Positions 52,315 to 62,179 of a DNA stretch of 64,000 nt are shown one piece after another (position 1 is the first letter of the stretch; every line of letters begins with the position of its first letter). The DNA comes from Luteibacter jiangsuensis (GTDB lineage: Bacteria; Pseudomonadota; Gammaproteobacteria; Xanthomonadales; Rhodanobacteraceae): contig NZ_JAAQQR010000001.1 in the NCBI RefSeq assembly GCF_011742555.1, positions 372,001 to 436,000 of the forward strand. Reading direction: 5' to 3'. Position numbers and translations under genes: made by a program. The notes under the pieces were generated by a model. It did no database searches and was not told the DNA's origin. It saw nothing but the letters and a program-made list of their open reading frames with translations.

Positions 52315-52353
52315 AAGAGCGGCTCCCGCAAGAACGGCTCCCGCCAGAGGGCC

Positions 52354-53028
52354 TCACCACATCAGATCGTCAGGAACCCCGTCGTCGGACTCGTTCACCG
52401 CGTTCGGATCGACCAGCAACGCAATGAACTCCGGCGCGATGCCCCGCAGTTCCTCGATCACCGTCTTCTCGACCACGAGGTAACGCCCGCCCTGCTGCAC
52501 GACGCCCAGCTCGCCCGCGTTCAGTGCGGCCAGCTGTTTCGCATCGACGTACACGCGGCGGATCTTGTCTCCATACGGAAAATGCCGCACCTGGTCGGCA
52601 TCGGCCAGATTCAGCGCCTTGCCTTTCAGCAGCTCCTCGACCTTGCGCTTCCGCTCCTTGCGCAGACGAGCCTGTTCGGCCGCCTGGGCCTCCGCCTGCT
52701 TGCGCTCGGTGGCTTCCTTCTGGGCCCGGATGGCATAGGCCTTGGCAAGGTCGATCTCGCCGTCCTTGCGCGGCGCCTGCGCGGCCTTGCTGCCCTGCTG
52801 CGGGCGGCCGCCCTTGCCGTGCGGGTTGCCGCTGCCCTGGGGCTTGCCTCCCTGGCCGGGACGCCCGCCCTGGGGTTTGCCGTGCTTCGGCCGGTTGCCG
52901 GCGTACGGCTGGCCGCTGGCCGAGCCCCCGCTGCCGGAGCGCGACGGTGGCGCGGACTTCCTTTTCTCCTCGGGAACTTCCTTCACGAGGCCGCTCTTCA
53001 ACAACTGGTCGCGCAGTGACTCTGCCAT
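52354..53028 (-). CDS. DUF2058 nucleoprotein-like protein
   Basis: 224 residues. Starts MAESLRDQLLKSGLVKEVPEEKRKSA, has a Gly/Lys/Arg/Gln-rich low-complexity middle (about 25-85) with many GKPQG-type repeats, a charged helix (IRAQKEATERKQAEAQAAEQARLRKERKRKVEELL) and a C-terminal folded part. It matches DUF2058 (YaiL-type), possibly nucleic-acid binding. Probably cotranscribed with ugd and slyX. Confidence 0.88.
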   Translation of the reverse strand: MAESLRDQLLKSGLVKEVPEEKRKSAPPSRSGSGGSASGQPYAGNRPKHGKPQGGRPGQGGKPQGSGNPHGKGGRPQQGSKAAQAPRKDGEIDLAKAYAIRAQKEATERKQAEAQAAEQARLRKERKRKVEELLKGKALNLADADQVRHFPYGDKIRRVYVDAKQLAALNAGELGVVQQGGRYLVVEKTVIEELRGIAPEFIALLVDPNAVNESDDGVPDDLMW

Positions 53029-53049
53029 CGGTAGGGCTCGTTCAAATAC

Positions 53050-53262
53050 TCAGTAGTGCGGCGGCGGCGGCTCGGTCGCAGGATCGCTACCCAGGCCCGC
53101 ACGCATGTTCACAAGGTCCGAGCGCAGGTCGCGCACGGCCCGCTCCAACAGATCGAGCCGACGCGCGATTTCCGCGTCGGCCGACGAAAGCGCATTGACG
53201 GTGTCGTCGACGAAAGCGACACGCACTTCGAGTTCCGTCAGGCGCGCGTCGATATCAGACAT
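53050..53262 (-). CDS. slyX: SlyX family protein
   Basis: 70 residues from ATG 53262; a GTG two codons upstream is also possible. A short coiled coil ([44 protein letters not shown]) with the SlyX C-terminal PPPPHY. Function unknown. The start lies inside the end of ugd (8-bp overlap). Confidence 0.9.
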   Translation of the reverse strand: MSDIDARLTELEVRVAFVDDTVNALSSADAEIARRLDLLERAVRDLRSDLVNMRAGLGSDPATEPPPPHY

Positions 53263-54604
53263 GCTCACGTCCGCTCAGGCTACGGCCGCGGCCGATGCCG
53301 TAATAGGCGATACCGGCTTCTTCCACGGCCGCGGGATCATAGAGGTTGCGGCCATCGACGATTACCGGCGTCGCCAGCAGCGACTTCACGCGCGCGAAGT
53401 CGGGGCTGCGGAAGGCCTTCCATTCCGTGACGATGACGAGTGCATCCGCGCCTTCCAGGGCTTCGTAGGGGCGCTCCACCAGCACGAGGTCGTCGCGCTC
53501 GCCGTAGATGCGGCGCGTCTCGTCCGCGGCTTCCGGGTCGAACGCACGCACGCGCGCGCCGGCATCCCACAGCTGCTCCATCAGGCGGCGGCTCGATGCC
53601 TCGCGCATGTCGTCGGTGTTCGGCTTGAACGCAAGGCCCCACACGGCAATGGTCAGCCCTTCCAGCTTGCCGCCGAAATGCTTCGAGAGCAGTGCGAAGA
53701 GGCGCGACTTCTGTGCGTCGTTCACCGCTTCCACCGCCTCGAGCAACCGGGCGTCGTACCCGACGGAATGCGCGGTGCGCGCAAGCGCCTGCACGTCTTT
53801 CGGGAAGCACGAGCCGCCGTAGCCGGCACCGGGATAGATGAAGTGGTAGCCGATGCGCGGATCGGCGCCGATACCCTGACGCACCAGCTCCACGTCCGCC
53901 CCGACGTGTTCCGCGATGTTCGCGATCTCGTTCATGAAGCTGATCTTCGTCGCCAGCATCGCGTTCGCCGCGTACTTGGTCAGCTCGGCCGAACGCTCGT
54001 CCATCACCACCATGCGGTCGTGGTTGCGATTGAACGGCGCATACAGCTTGCGCAGCACGCCGATGGCCTTCTGGCTCGACGCGCCCACGATGATGCGGTC
54101 GGGACGCAGGCAGTCTTCCACCGCGTCGCCTTCCTTCAGGAATTCGGGATTCGATACGACATCGAAAGGTACATCCACGCCGCGCGCCTTCAGGCGCTCC
54201 GCCACCGCCGCGCGGACACGATCGGCCGTGCCGACCGGCACCGTCGACTTGTTCACCACCACCGTGTAGCGGTCGATGTGATCGCCGATGGTTTTCGCCA
54301 CCGCAAGCACGTATTGAAGATCGGCGCTGCCGTCTTCGTCGGGCGGCGTACCCACGGCGATGAACACGACCTCGCCATGGGCGATGGCCGGGGCGGCATC
54401 GGTGGTGAAGGCCAGGCGGCCTTCCGCGTGATTGCGCACCACCATCGGCTCGAGGCCCGGCTCGAAAATGGGAATGTCGCCGGCCTTCAGCCGCTCGACC
54501 TTTTTGGTGTCGACGTCGACGCAGACCACGTGGTTGCCCATTTCGGCGAGGCAGGCGCCCGTGACGAGGCCTACATAACCGGTGCCGAATATCGTGACTT
54601 TCAT
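53255..54604 (-). CDS. ugd: UDP-glucose 6-dehydrogenase
   Basis: 449 residues. NAD-binding [32 protein letters not shown], catalytic Cys in [16 protein letters not shown], and [18 protein letters not shown]. Oxidises UDP-glucose to UDP-glucuronate for polysaccharide or lipid A modification. Followed by slyX and DUF2058 on the same strand. Confidence 0.96.
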   Translation of the reverse strand: MKVTIFGTGYVGLVTGACLAEMGNHVVCVDVDTKKVERLKAGDIPIFEPGLEPMVVRNHAEGRLAFTTDAAPAIAHGEVVFIAVGTPPDEDGSADLQYVLAVAKTIGDHIDRYTVVVNKSTVPVGTADRVRAAVAERLKARGVDVPFDVVSNPEFLKEGDAVEDCLRPDRIIVGASSQKAIGVLRKLYAPFNRNHDRMVVMDERSAELTKYAANAMLATKISFMNEIANIAEHVGADVELVRQGIGADPRIGYHFIYPGAGYGGSCFPKDVQALARTAHSVGYDARLLEAVEAVNDAQKSRLFALLSKHFGGKLEGLTIAVWGLAFKPNTDDMREASSRRLMEQLWDAGARVRAFDPEAADETRRIYGERDDLVLVERPYEALEGADALVIVTEWKAFRSPDFARVKSLLATPVIVDGRNLYDPAAVEEAGIAYYGIGRGRSLSGREHV

Positions 54605-54704
54605 GGAGCTCCCGATGCGTTCGACGTCGTGTCGTAACGGGCAATTGTATCCCGCCGCCCGACGGCAGCAAACCGGCGTCTACGCTCGTGGCAACAAACA
54701 AAAA

Positions 54705-54730
54705 AAGGGCGCGGATCGCTCCGCGCCCTT
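54705..54730 (-). terminator. Intrinsic terminator after the FKBP gene
   Basis: 9-bp GC stem (54707-54715 with 54720-54728), TCGC loop, extended by AA/TT. On the minus strand followed by a T-rich run (A tract 54697-54706). Confidence 0.85.
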
Positions 54731-54755
54731 TCGATACGCCCGAAGACGCCTGTGC

Positions 54756-55520
54756 TTACTTGCCGCCGTCGGCCGGGGCCTTGCCCGCCGGGGTGGCTTC
54801 CGTCTTCAGCAGTTCGACGTCGAAGATGATCGTCGCGTTCGGCGGGAAGCCGTTTTCCGGCTTGGCGCCGTAGGCGATGTTCGACGGGATGAACAGCTTG
54901 TACTTGCCGCCCGTCTGCATCAGCTGCAGGCCTTCGCGGAAGCCCGGGATCACCGCGGCGAGAGGAATCTTCGCGGGGCCGGCCGGCTGGTGGTCGGCCG
55001 AGGAGTCGAACTTCTCGCCGTTCACGAAGGTGCCGGTGTAATTGATGGTGACCGTGTCGTTAGGACCCGGACGCGCGCCGGTACCAGCCTGGACGACCTG
55101 GTACTGCAGGCCCGACGCCGTGACCTTCACGCCCGGGGCGCTCTTGTTCTTGGCGAGGAAGGCGTCGCCCTCCTTCTTGTTCTCGGTCGCGACCTTGTTG
55201 TACTCGGCTTCGGCCTTGACCTTCAGCTGGGCGACGAACGCCTCGCGAACGGACTTGGCTTCGGCTTCCGACATGGTCGGCTTCTGGCCCGAAAGGGCGG
55301 CCTGCAGTGCCTTGGCGACCGTGGCCGCGTCGACTTCCTTCGCCACGAGCGGCGGAAGCGAGCTGGCAAGGTCCCAACCCACGACATAGCTGGCCTTCTG
55401 CTTGTCGACCGGTGCCGCGGAGGCAGCCGGCTTGGCGGCCTGGGCGGATGCGCCCGCGGCCGTACCCAGCGCAACCGCCAGGGCGACGGCCGTCATCGTG
55501 GGACGCAAAAAGTGCTTCAT
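54756..55520 (-). CDS. fkpA: FKBP-type peptidyl-prolyl isomerase (FkpA-like), exported
   Basis: 254 residues from ATG 55520 with signal peptide (MTAVALAVALGTAAGASAQA). N-terminal dimerisation domain (KASYVVGWDLASSLP...), then an FKBP domain with VTINYTGTFVNGEKFDSS, VIPGFREGLQLMQTGGKYKLFIPSNIAYG and NATIIFDVELL. Periplasmic folding helper. The minus frame stays open far upstream, but the start with signal peptide is clear. Confidence 0.95.
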   Translation of the reverse strand: MKHFLRPTMTAVALAVALGTAAGASAQAAKPAASAAPVDKQKASYVVGWDLASSLPPLVAKEVDAATVAKALQAALSGQKPTMSEAEAKSVREAFVAQLKVKAEAEYNKVATENKKEGDAFLAKNKSAPGVKVTASGLQYQVVQAGTGARPGPNDTVTINYTGTFVNGEKFDSSADHQPAGPAKIPLAAVIPGFREGLQLMQTGGKYKLFIPSNIAYGAKPENGFPPNATIIFDVELLKTEATPAGKAPADGGK

Positions 55521-55684
55521 TCGATACTCCCTCTCTTGGAAAGATTCGGCGACGCCGCCGGTACACCTCCTTGTGGAGGCGGAAACGCCATTGTGCGGTG
55601 GTTCGCGTCCAGCTTGCAATGACGGGGCGAGAGACAGGCTTTCACACGAAAAGTTCAGGAATCTTTCAAGAACTGGCGATCCCG

Positions 55685-57445
55685 TCACTCCGGGTGGTCC
55701 TGGCCCGGTTTTTCCAGGGTGTCCCGGATGGCGGCCTGCAGCCGGGCATGGACCTGGACCAGCACCCGCCAGAGGAGCCAGGTGAGCCCCACCCCCACCA
55801 GAATGAGCACCAGCGCCACTTCCCGGGGCGGGAGGATGGTCGAGGCCAGCGCCGCCACGAGAAGCCCCATCACCGCCATGGCGGCCAGGGGAATGATGCG
55901 CCCGAGGACGGACCGGATCCGGAAAGTCCGGGCACCGAAGCGATCGGGGATGGACAATTCGGCAAGAAGCATGCCCAGCGCGCCCGCCTTCCGGTAGGTC
56001 GCCACGATCATCGGAAGGGACAGGAGGGCGGCCATGGACCAGGCGAGGCTGCGGCGCACGGTGGGCTCGTCGGTCAGGAGGTCGAGATGGAGGAACCCGC
56101 GCCGGTATGCGAATGCCACGATGATGAACACGGCCACCACCAGCGCCGTATTGATGACCACGTGCCAGACCAGACGGCGGATCATCTTCATCACGATCGC
56201 GCCCTGCCCCTGCAGGCCCAGGTTGCCCATCCACTCCGTATAGGCACCGAACACGCCCGTGACGCGCTTCGGCAGCACCCTTCCCAGGAAGCCGGCCAAC
56301 GGGTCGGACGAACGGATCAGGTAAGGCGTCAGGAACGTGGTGATCGCCGAAACCGCCACCGCCACGGGATAGAGGAAGCCACTGGTCACCTTGAGGGTGA
56401 GCCCCAGCGACGCGATGACGAACGAGAACTCGCCGATCTGCGCCAGGCCCATGCCGACACGCAGCGACGTACGTCCATCGTTGCCGGCGACGAAGCTGCC
56501 GAAACTGCACGTGATCACCTTGCCCAGCACCACCGCGACGGTGACCACGGTGATCGGCCACGCGTACTCGACCAGGAGGCTCGGATCGATCAGCATGCCG
56601 ATGGCCACGAAGAACACCGCGCTGAACATGTCGCGCACGGGCATCACGATGCGCTCGATGCGTGCCAGACTCTTCGACTCGGCCACGATCGCGCCGATCA
56701 TGAAGGCCCCCAGCGCCACGCTGTAGCCCAGCTCGGTCACGAGCAGGCAAAAGCCGAAGCAGATGCCGAGCACCGCCACCAGGAGCACGTCGTCGCGGCT
56801 CACCTTCGCGATGTAGTCGACCACGCGCGGCACCAGGAGCAGGCCGACCACCAGCGACACCGCCATGAACAGGCCGAGCCGGCCGACCGCCGCCAGGGCC
56901 TCGCCCGCCTCCACACCGCCGGTGCTGGCGATACCCGTGAGCAGCGCCATCAGTACGATCGCCAACAAGTCTTCGACGATGAGAATGCCGAACATCAGCT
57001 GCGCGAAGCGCTCGCGTTTCAACCCCAGGTCCTCGAGCGCCTTCATGATGATGGTGGTCGAGGAGATGGAAAGCATCGCGCCCAGGAACAGCGAGTCCAT
57101 GGCCGACCAGCCGAAGAAGCGGCCGATTTCGTAGCCGATCCACACCATCAACACGATTTCGGCGAAGGCCGCCACCAGGGCAGCACCGCCCACCGCGCGC
57201 AGTTTCTTGAGACTGAATTCGAGGCCCAGCGCGAAGAGGAGCAGGATCATGCCCAACTCCGACAGCGTGCGGATGGTCTCTTCGTCGTGGATGAAAATTA
57301 CCGGGAACGTGTGCGGCCCCACCAGCAAGCCGGCGATGATGTAACCCAGCACGACAGGTTGTCTGAGGCGCTGGAAGATCACCGTGGTAAGCCCGGCCAC
57401 GAGCATCACGGTGGCGAGGTCCTGGATGAAGACGATGCCGTGCAT
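55685..57445 (-). CDS. CPA2-family cation:proton antiporter (KefB/YbaL-like)
   Basis: 586 residues. N-terminal Na+/H+-exchanger domain with about 12 membrane segments (QPVVLGYIIAGLLVGPHT; ALGLEFSLKKLRAVG; MFGILIVEDLLAIVLMALL; ELGYSVALGAFMIGAIVAES). After about residue 400 there are further membrane segments but no TrkA-N nucleotide domain, unlike KefB. Exchanges K+ or Na+ for H+ across the inner membrane. Confidence 0.9.
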   Translation of the reverse strand: MHGIVFIQDLATVMLVAGLTTVIFQRLRQPVVLGYIIAGLLVGPHTFPVIFIHDEETIRTLSELGMILLLFALGLEFSLKKLRAVGGAALVAAFAEIVLMVWIGYEIGRFFGWSAMDSLFLGAMLSISSTTIIMKALEDLGLKRERFAQLMFGILIVEDLLAIVLMALLTGIASTGGVEAGEALAAVGRLGLFMAVSLVVGLLLVPRVVDYIAKVSRDDVLLVAVLGICFGFCLLVTELGYSVALGAFMIGAIVAESKSLARIERIVMPVRDMFSAVFFVAIGMLIDPSLLVEYAWPITVVTVAVVLGKVITCSFGSFVAGNDGRTSLRVGMGLAQIGEFSFVIASLGLTLKVTSGFLYPVAVAVSAITTFLTPYLIRSSDPLAGFLGRVLPKRVTGVFGAYTEWMGNLGLQGQGAIVMKMIRRLVWHVVINTALVVAVFIIVAFAYRRGFLHLDLLTDEPTVRRSLAWSMAALLSLPMIVATYRKAGALGMLLAELSIPDRFGARTFRIRSVLGRIIPLAAMAVMGLLVAALASTILPPREVALVLILVGVGLTWLLWRVLVQVHARLQAAIRDTLEKPGQDHPE

Positions 57446-57605
57446 GCGGTTCCCTGTAGATATATGCGAACAGGTTAACCCGTGTGCGCTCGTTCGAGGC
57501 GTGCATCGTCGAACGACGCGAAAAGCGAGATCCCGTGCAAGTGCTCGCCGGGCCTCGGCATTCCCGAAGCGTCGAAAAAAAATTCAAAAAAAGTGTAATG
57601 AATGC

Positions 57606-57634
57606 TTGACGGAATCCCGCCCCGGCCGTAATCT
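57606..57634 (+). promoter_or_regulatory. Strong promoter of the tRNA operon
   Basis: TTGACG (57606-57611), 17-bp spacer, TAATCT (57629-57634). It is preceded by an A/T-rich UP-like tract (57575-57592) and followed by a GC-rich discriminator, as expected of a stable-RNA promoter. Confidence 0.85.
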
Positions 57635-57648
57635 TTGCGGCTCCCAAG

Positions 57649-57724
57649 GGGGCCATAGCTCAGCTGGGAGAGCGCCTGCATGGCATGCAGGAGGTCGCCG
57701 GTTCGATCCCGGCTGGCTCCACCA
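57649..57724 (+). tRNA. tRNA-Ala (GGC)
   Basis: 76 nt with encoded CCA. Acceptor GGGGCCA/TGGCTCC, anticodon loop ATGGCAT with GGC reading GCC, T-arm CCGGTTCGATCCCGG. First of three tRNAs in one unit. Confidence 0.97.
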
Positions 57725-57735
57725 ACTTCTAGTAC

Positions 57736-57811
57736 GTCCCCATCGTCTAGAGGCCTAGGACATCACCCTTTCACGGTGGCGACCGGGGTTCGAATCCCCG
57801 TGGGGACGCCA
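57736..57811 (+). tRNA. tRNA-Glu (TTC)
   Basis: 76 nt with encoded CCA. GTCCCCA/TGGGGAC acceptor, anticodon TTC in CCCTTTCACGG, closely matching bacterial tRNA-Glu. 11 bp after tRNA-Ala. Confidence 0.97.
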
Positions 57812-57881
57812 CTTTCCGGCCCGCCGGAGAGTGTAAAGGACTAAGGAAGTTGGTTGTTGTTGGGAAGTTGGAACGTAGTGT

Positions 57882-57958
57882 GGAGCGGTAGTTCAGTCGG
57901 TTAGAATGCTGGCCTGTCACGCCGGAGGTCGCGGGTTCGAGTCCCGTCCGCTCCGCCA
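57882..57958 (+). tRNA. tRNA-Asp (GTC)
   Basis: 77 nt with encoded CCA. GGAGCGG/CCGCTCC acceptor, anticodon GTC in GCCTGTCACGC. Last tRNA of the unit. Confidence 0.97.
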
Positions 57959-57972
57959 TTACTTCCAAAAAG

Positions 57973-57998
57973 AATCCGCCGTCCGGCGGATTTTTTTT
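57973..57998 (+). terminator. Terminator of the tRNA operon
   Basis: AATCCGCC-GTCC-GGCGGATT followed by six further T. Confidence 0.92.
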
Positions 57999-58025
57999 GC
58001 CTCGAGTTTGCCAAGCCCGCTCTAT

Positions 58026-58135
58026 GTGGGAGCCGCTTCAGCGGCGATGGGTGCTCGTGGCGAGGTTGCCCGCTGCCGCGGGATCGCCGCTGAAGCGGCT
58101 CCCACATGAAGCGGCTGTCGATAAGCGGCTCCCAC
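58026..58135. repeat. REP doublet, GTGG-headed (copy F) with an extra half-arm
   Basis: Full doublet 58026-58105 in copy A orientation, then a further arm ending ataagcggctcccac at 58135. Between the tRNA terminator and the DUF1249 gene. Confidence 0.88.
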
Positions 58136-58145
58136 AGTTTCACGG

Positions 58146-58610
58146 CTATTTTTCCGCCCGCGACAGCGTCCCGATCGAATGCCCCTGCTCCGCCAGGTAT
58201 TCCAGCCAGCGGCTGAGAAAGCCATTCATGCGCAGGCGATGCTGGAACACGGTGTGCGCCGGCGGGAAAGGCCCCAGCACATGCGTGAGCTTGCGCCCCG
58301 GATGGCAATGCATCGCCTCCGCCACGTGCGCGTCGGTGTACATGCGCAACTGGGCCGACGGCGAGGGCTGACCCGTCGTCTCGTCGAGGAAGTCGTAGGT
58401 AAGCTCGAGTTCGAGCGTGTAAGGGTGTTTTTCCTGGATCTCGAGCAGGACCTTCAGGCCATCGTCCACGTCCGATACGTAACGCCCCGGCGCGAGCCGC
58501 TGCGGAGCGAACAAGCGCGCCAGGCGATGGTAGTTCTCGGCATAGAGCCCCATCAGGAACTCGAAGCGTCCCGGAATGAGGGCGGTTGGGCGTTCGACGA
58601 CGGCAGTCAT
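58146..58610 (-). CDS. DUF1249 (YqiB-like) protein
   Basis: 154 residues: RFEFLMGLYAENYHRLARLFAPQRLAPGRYVSDVDDGLKVLLEIQEKHPYTLELELTYDF and VAEAMHCHPGRKLTHVLGPFPP...FLSRWLEYLAEQGHSIG, the DUF1249 pattern. Function unknown. Downstream of ppsR on the same strand, 30 bp apart. Confidence 0.9.
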   Translation of the reverse strand: MTAVVERPTALIPGRFEFLMGLYAENYHRLARLFAPQRLAPGRYVSDVDDGLKVLLEIQEKHPYTLELELTYDFLDETTGQPSPSAQLRMYTDAHVAEAMHCHPGRKLTHVLGPFPPAHTVFQHRLRMNGFLSRWLEYLAEQGHSIGTLSRAEK

Positions 58611-58640
58611 GAGTAAGGCGGCGGCTCCGTAGGATGCTCG

Positions 58641-59483
58641 TTAATACATGTGGCGCTCGATACCGAGGTATTCGAAGATCTTGCTCGAAATTTCCTCGAT
58701 GGACGTGTGCGTGGTGTTGAGGACCGGTATGTTTTCCCGTCGCATCAGCCGGTCGGCCTGCTCCAGTTCCCAACGGCATTGTTTCAACGTGGCGTAGCGG
58801 CTGCCGGGACGGCGCTGCTCGCGTATCTGCGCCAGGCGAACGGGATCGATGGTGAGCCCGAACAGCCGGCTGCGGTAAGGGCGGAGGCGCGTCGGCAGTT
58901 CCAGCTTGTCGAGGTCGTCGTCCGTGAGGGGGTAATTGGCGGCACAGACACCGTAATGCAAGGCCATGTAGAGGCAGGTGGGGGTCTTGCCGGAACGGGA
59001 CACCCCCACCAGCACCACGTCGGCCTGGTTGTAATCCACATCCAGACCGTCGTCGTGGGCCAGGGCATAGTTGGTCGCCTCGATCCTGGCCTCGTAGCGT
59101 TCGAAATCCACCAGGCCGTGGGAGCGGTTCACCGCCCCCGACTGCTTGGCACCCAGCTCGGCTTCCAGCGGTTCGATAAAGGGAGCGAACACATCCAGCA
59201 TCAGCGCCCCGCTTCCCGCCACGATGTCGCACAGGGAGCGGGACGTCATGGTGTTGACCACGATGGGGCGCTGGCCGTCCTGGGCGTACTTGGTCTTGAT
59301 CCGCAGGCAGGCGGCCTCGGCCTTCGACGGGTTGTCGATGAAGGGGAGCCGGTGGGTATCGAACTGCACCCCCTCGAACTGGGCCAGCATGCTGTTACCG
59401 ATGGTTTCGGCCGTGATGCCGGTGGAGTCGGAGATGAAGAACACGGTGCGGCGCATCGGGCGTTTTCCCTGCGGGTGGTCCAT
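58641..59483 (-). CDS. ppsR: PEP synthase regulatory protein (kinase/pyrophosphorylase)
   Basis: 280 residues from ATG 59483 ([29 protein letters not shown]), start chosen by similarity to E. coli PpsR. DUF299 family with P-loop-like [16 protein letters not shown] and [15 protein letters not shown]. It phosphorylates PpsA with ADP to inactivate it and removes the phosphate with Pi. Divergent from ppsA, as usual. Confidence 0.95.
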   Translation of the reverse strand: MDHPQGKRPMRRTVFFISDSTGITAETIGNSMLAQFEGVQFDTHRLPFIDNPSKAEAACLRIKTKYAQDGQRPIVVNTMTSRSLCDIVAGSGALMLDVFAPFIEPLEAELGAKQSGAVNRSHGLVDFERYEARIEATNYALAHDDGLDVDYNQADVVLVGVSRSGKTPTCLYMALHYGVCAANYPLTDDDLDKLELPTRLRPYRSRLFGLTIDPVRLAQIREQRRPGSRYATLKQCRWELEQADRLMRRENIPVLNTTHTSIEEISSKIFEYLGIERHMY

Positions 59484-59645
59484 GGAAGCCACCTTAGCTC
59501 AAGACGCCGCAATGACAATCTACCCCCACGTTCGCTGAACGTTTGTGCATCGCGCCTTGTTTCGCTGCCGATCCGGCCACGACAATGGGCGGATTTTCCA
59601 GCGCGGCCCGCCGCCGATCCGACGAACCGATGTGAGGATTTCCCT

Positions 59646-62018
59646 TTGAGCGACCTGGTACTTTGGCTCGACGCGCTACGCATGACCGACCTGGGCAAGG
59701 TGGGCGGCAAGAATGCCTCCCTTGGCGAGATGATCGGCAACCTGGCGAAACTGGGTGTCTCCGTGCCGGGCGGCTTCGCCACCACGGCCGACGCCTTCCA
59801 GTCCTACCTCGAGAAGAGCGGCCTCGCGAAGCGCATCGCCGAGCGCCTGGCCACCCTCGACGTGGACGACGTGGACGAACTTACCCGCGGGGGCAAGGAG
59901 ATCCGCGGCTGGATCGTCGACACTGCCCTGCCCGCCGACCTCGAACAGGCCATTCGCGAGGCCTACGCCAAGCTCTGCAAGGATGCCGGCGCCAGCGACA
60001 TCGCCGTGGCCGTGCGTTCGTCCGCCACCGCGGAAGACCTGCCGGACGCCTCGTTCGCCGGTCAGCAGGAAACCTTCCTCAACGTGGTCGGCATCGACGA
60101 CGTGCTGCACAAGGTGAAGGAAGTCTTCGCCTCGCTGTACAACGATCGCGCCATCGCCTATCGCGTGCACCAGGGCTTCAAGCACGAGGACGTATTCCTT
60201 TCCGCGGGCGTGCAGTTGATGGTCCGCTCCGACGTCGGCGCCTCCGGCGTGCTGTTCACCCTCGACACCGAATCCGGTTTCCGTGATGTGGTGTTCGTCA
60301 CCGGCTCCTATGGCCTCGGCGAAATGGTCGTCCAGGGCGCCGTGAACCCCGACGAGTTCTACGTCTTCAAGCCCACCCTGCGCGAGGGCAAGCCGGCGGT
60401 GCTCCGCCGCAGCCTCGGCGCGAAACAGCAGCGCATGGTCTACTCCGACCAGCCGGGCGAGCGCGTGCGTATCGAGGAAACCCCCGCGCAGGATCGCCAC
60501 CGCTTCTGCATCGACGATGCCGACGTGGAAGAACTGTCGCGCCAGGCCCTCGTGATCGAGAAGCACTACGGCCGCCCCATGGATATCGAATGGGCGAAGG
60601 ACGGCCACACCGGCAAGCTGTACATCGTGCAGGCCCGCCCGGAAACGGTGAAGTCGCGCTCGCACGCCACCACGCTGGAGCGCTTCCAGTTGGGCGAAAA
60701 GGGCAAGGTACTCACGGAAGGCCGCGCCATCGGCCAGAAGATCGGTGCCGGCAAGGCACGCGTCATCCGTTCGCTGTCCGACATGAACAAGGTGCAGCCC
60801 GGCGACGTGCTGGTGGCCGACATGACCGATCCCGACTGGGAGCCGGTGATGAAGCGCGCCTCGGCCATCGTCACAAACCGCGGCGGCCGTACCTGCCATG
60901 CCGCCATCATCGCGCGCGAACTCGGCGTGCCGGCGGTGGTCGGTTGCGGTAACGCGCTGGAGGCCATTCCCGACGGTGCCGACGTCACCGTTTCCTGCGC
61001 CGAAGGCGACACCGGCACCATCTACGAAGGCACCCTGAAGTTCGACCGCATCACGGCCGATCTGGGCGCCATGCCGGAAGCCCCGCTGAAGATCATGATG
61101 AACGTGGCGAACCCGGAGCGCGCGTTCGACTTCGGCATGCTGCCGAATGCCGGTATCGGCCTTGCGCGTCTGGAGATGATCATCGCCAGCCATATCGGCG
61201 TGCATCCCAAGGCGCTGCTCGAATACGCGAAGCAGGACGCGGAAACCAAGGCCCGCATCGACGCGCGCATCGCGGGCTACAAGGACCCGGTGTCGTTCTA
61301 CGTGCAGCGCCTCGGCGAAGGCATCGCCACCATCGCCGCCTCTGTCTATCCGAAGCCGGTGATCGTACGCCTGTCCGACTTCAAGTCGAACGAATATGCC
61401 GGCCTGCTCGGCGGCTCGCGCTACGAGCCGCACGAAGAAAACCCGATGATCGGCTATCGCGGCGCCAGCCGTTACGTCGATCCGGGCTTTGCCGAGTCGT
61501 TCGCGCTCGAATGCAAGGCGGTGAAGCACGTGCGCGAGACGATGGGCCTCACCAACGTCTGGGTGATGATCCCGTTCGTGCGCACGCTCGACGAAGGCCG
61601 CAAGGTCGTCGAGGTGCTGCGTCAGAACGGGCTGGTCCAGGGCGAGCACGACCTGAAGGTCATCATGATGTGCGAGGTGCCTTCGAATGCCCTGCTGGCC
61701 GACGAATTCCTCGACATCTTCGACGGCTTCTCGATCGGCTCGAACGACCTGACCCAGCTCACCCTCGGCCTCGACCGCGATTCCAGCATCGTCGCCCACC
61801 TGTTCGACGAGCGCGATGCCGCGGTGAAGAAGCTGCTCGCCATGGCGATCCGCACGGCGCGCGAAAAGGGCAAGTACGTGGGCATCTGCGGCCAGGGCCC
61901 GTCGGATCATCCGGACCTTGCCGAATGGCTGATGGAACAGGGCATCGAATCGATGTCGCTGAATCCGGATACGGTGGTCGATACCTGGCTGCGGCTGGCG
62001 AAGAAAAAGGCGGGCTGA
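59646..62018 (+). CDS. ppsA: Phosphoenolpyruvate synthase
   Basis: 790 residues from TTG 59646, chosen because the E. coli-like N-terminus ([28 protein letters not shown]) begins there and GAGG lies 8 bp upstream. The next ATG (59681) would drop conserved residues. ATP-binding domain, phospho-His in [21 protein letters not shown] (the Thr before Cys-His is the PpsR target), PEP-utiliser C-terminal barrel with [17 protein letters not shown]. Makes PEP from pyruvate and ATP in gluconeogenesis. Confidence 0.96.
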   Translation: MSDLVLWLDALRMTDLGKVGGKNASLGEMIGNLAKLGVSVPGGFATTADAFQSYLEKSGLAKRIAERLATLDVDDVDELTRGGKEIRGWIVDTALPADLEQAIREAYAKLCKDAGASDIAVAVRSSATAEDLPDASFAGQQETFLNVVGIDDVLHKVKEVFASLYNDRAIAYRVHQGFKHEDVFLSAGVQLMVRSDVGASGVLFTLDTESGFRDVVFVTGSYGLGEMVVQGAVNPDEFYVFKPTLREGKPAVLRRSLGAKQQRMVYSDQPGERVRIEETPAQDRHRFCIDDADVEELSRQALVIEKHYGRPMDIEWAKDGHTGKLYIVQARPETVKSRSHATTLERFQLGEKGKVLTEGRAIGQKIGAGKARVIRSLSDMNKVQPGDVLVADMTDPDWEPVMKRASAIVTNRGGRTCHAAIIARELGVPAVVGCGNALEAIPDGADVTVSCAEGDTGTIYEGTLKFDRITADLGAMPEAPLKIMMNVANPERAFDFGMLPNAGIGLARLEMIIASHIGVHPKALLEYAKQDAETKARIDARIAGYKDPVSFYVQRLGEGIATIAASVYPKPVIVRLSDFKSNEYAGLLGGSRYEPHEENPMIGYRGASRYVDPGFAESFALECKAVKHVRETMGLTNVWVMIPFVRTLDEGRKVVEVLRQNGLVQGEHDLKVIMMCEVPSNALLADEFLDIFDGFSIGSNDLTQLTLGLDRDSSIVAHLFDERDAAVKKLLAMAIRTAREKGKYVGICGQGPSDHPDLAEWLMEQGIESMSLNPDTVVDTWLRLAKKKAG

Positions 62019-62065
62019 GAAAGAGCCTTCCTTATTGGGAGGCCCACTGAAAAAGGGCCTTCCCT

Positions 62066-62146
62066 GTGGGAGCCGGCTATGCCGGCGATCCCGCGGCAGC
62101 GGGCAACCTTGCCGCGAGCAACCATCGCCGCTGAAGCGGCTCCCAC
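62066..62146. repeat. REP doublet, GTGG-headed (copy G)
   Basis: gtgggagccggctatgccgg...gccgctgaagcggctcccac, opposite orientation to copy A. Between convergent ppsA and the DeoR-type gene. Confidence 0.87.
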
Positions 62147-62179
62147 ATGGAGCGAGGCCCTGTTTACAACAGGGCCTCT

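Noticed and set aside
54756-57656. A single 966-codon gene joining antiporter region and FKBP
   Set aside because: The first two thirds are an out-of-frame reading of the antiporter; the FKBP has its own signal peptide and start at 55520.
57384-57758. Protein-coding frames through the tRNA-Ala and tRNA-Glu genes
   Set aside because: The tRNAs are complete with CCA ends and a strong stable-RNA promoter; the frames are chance.
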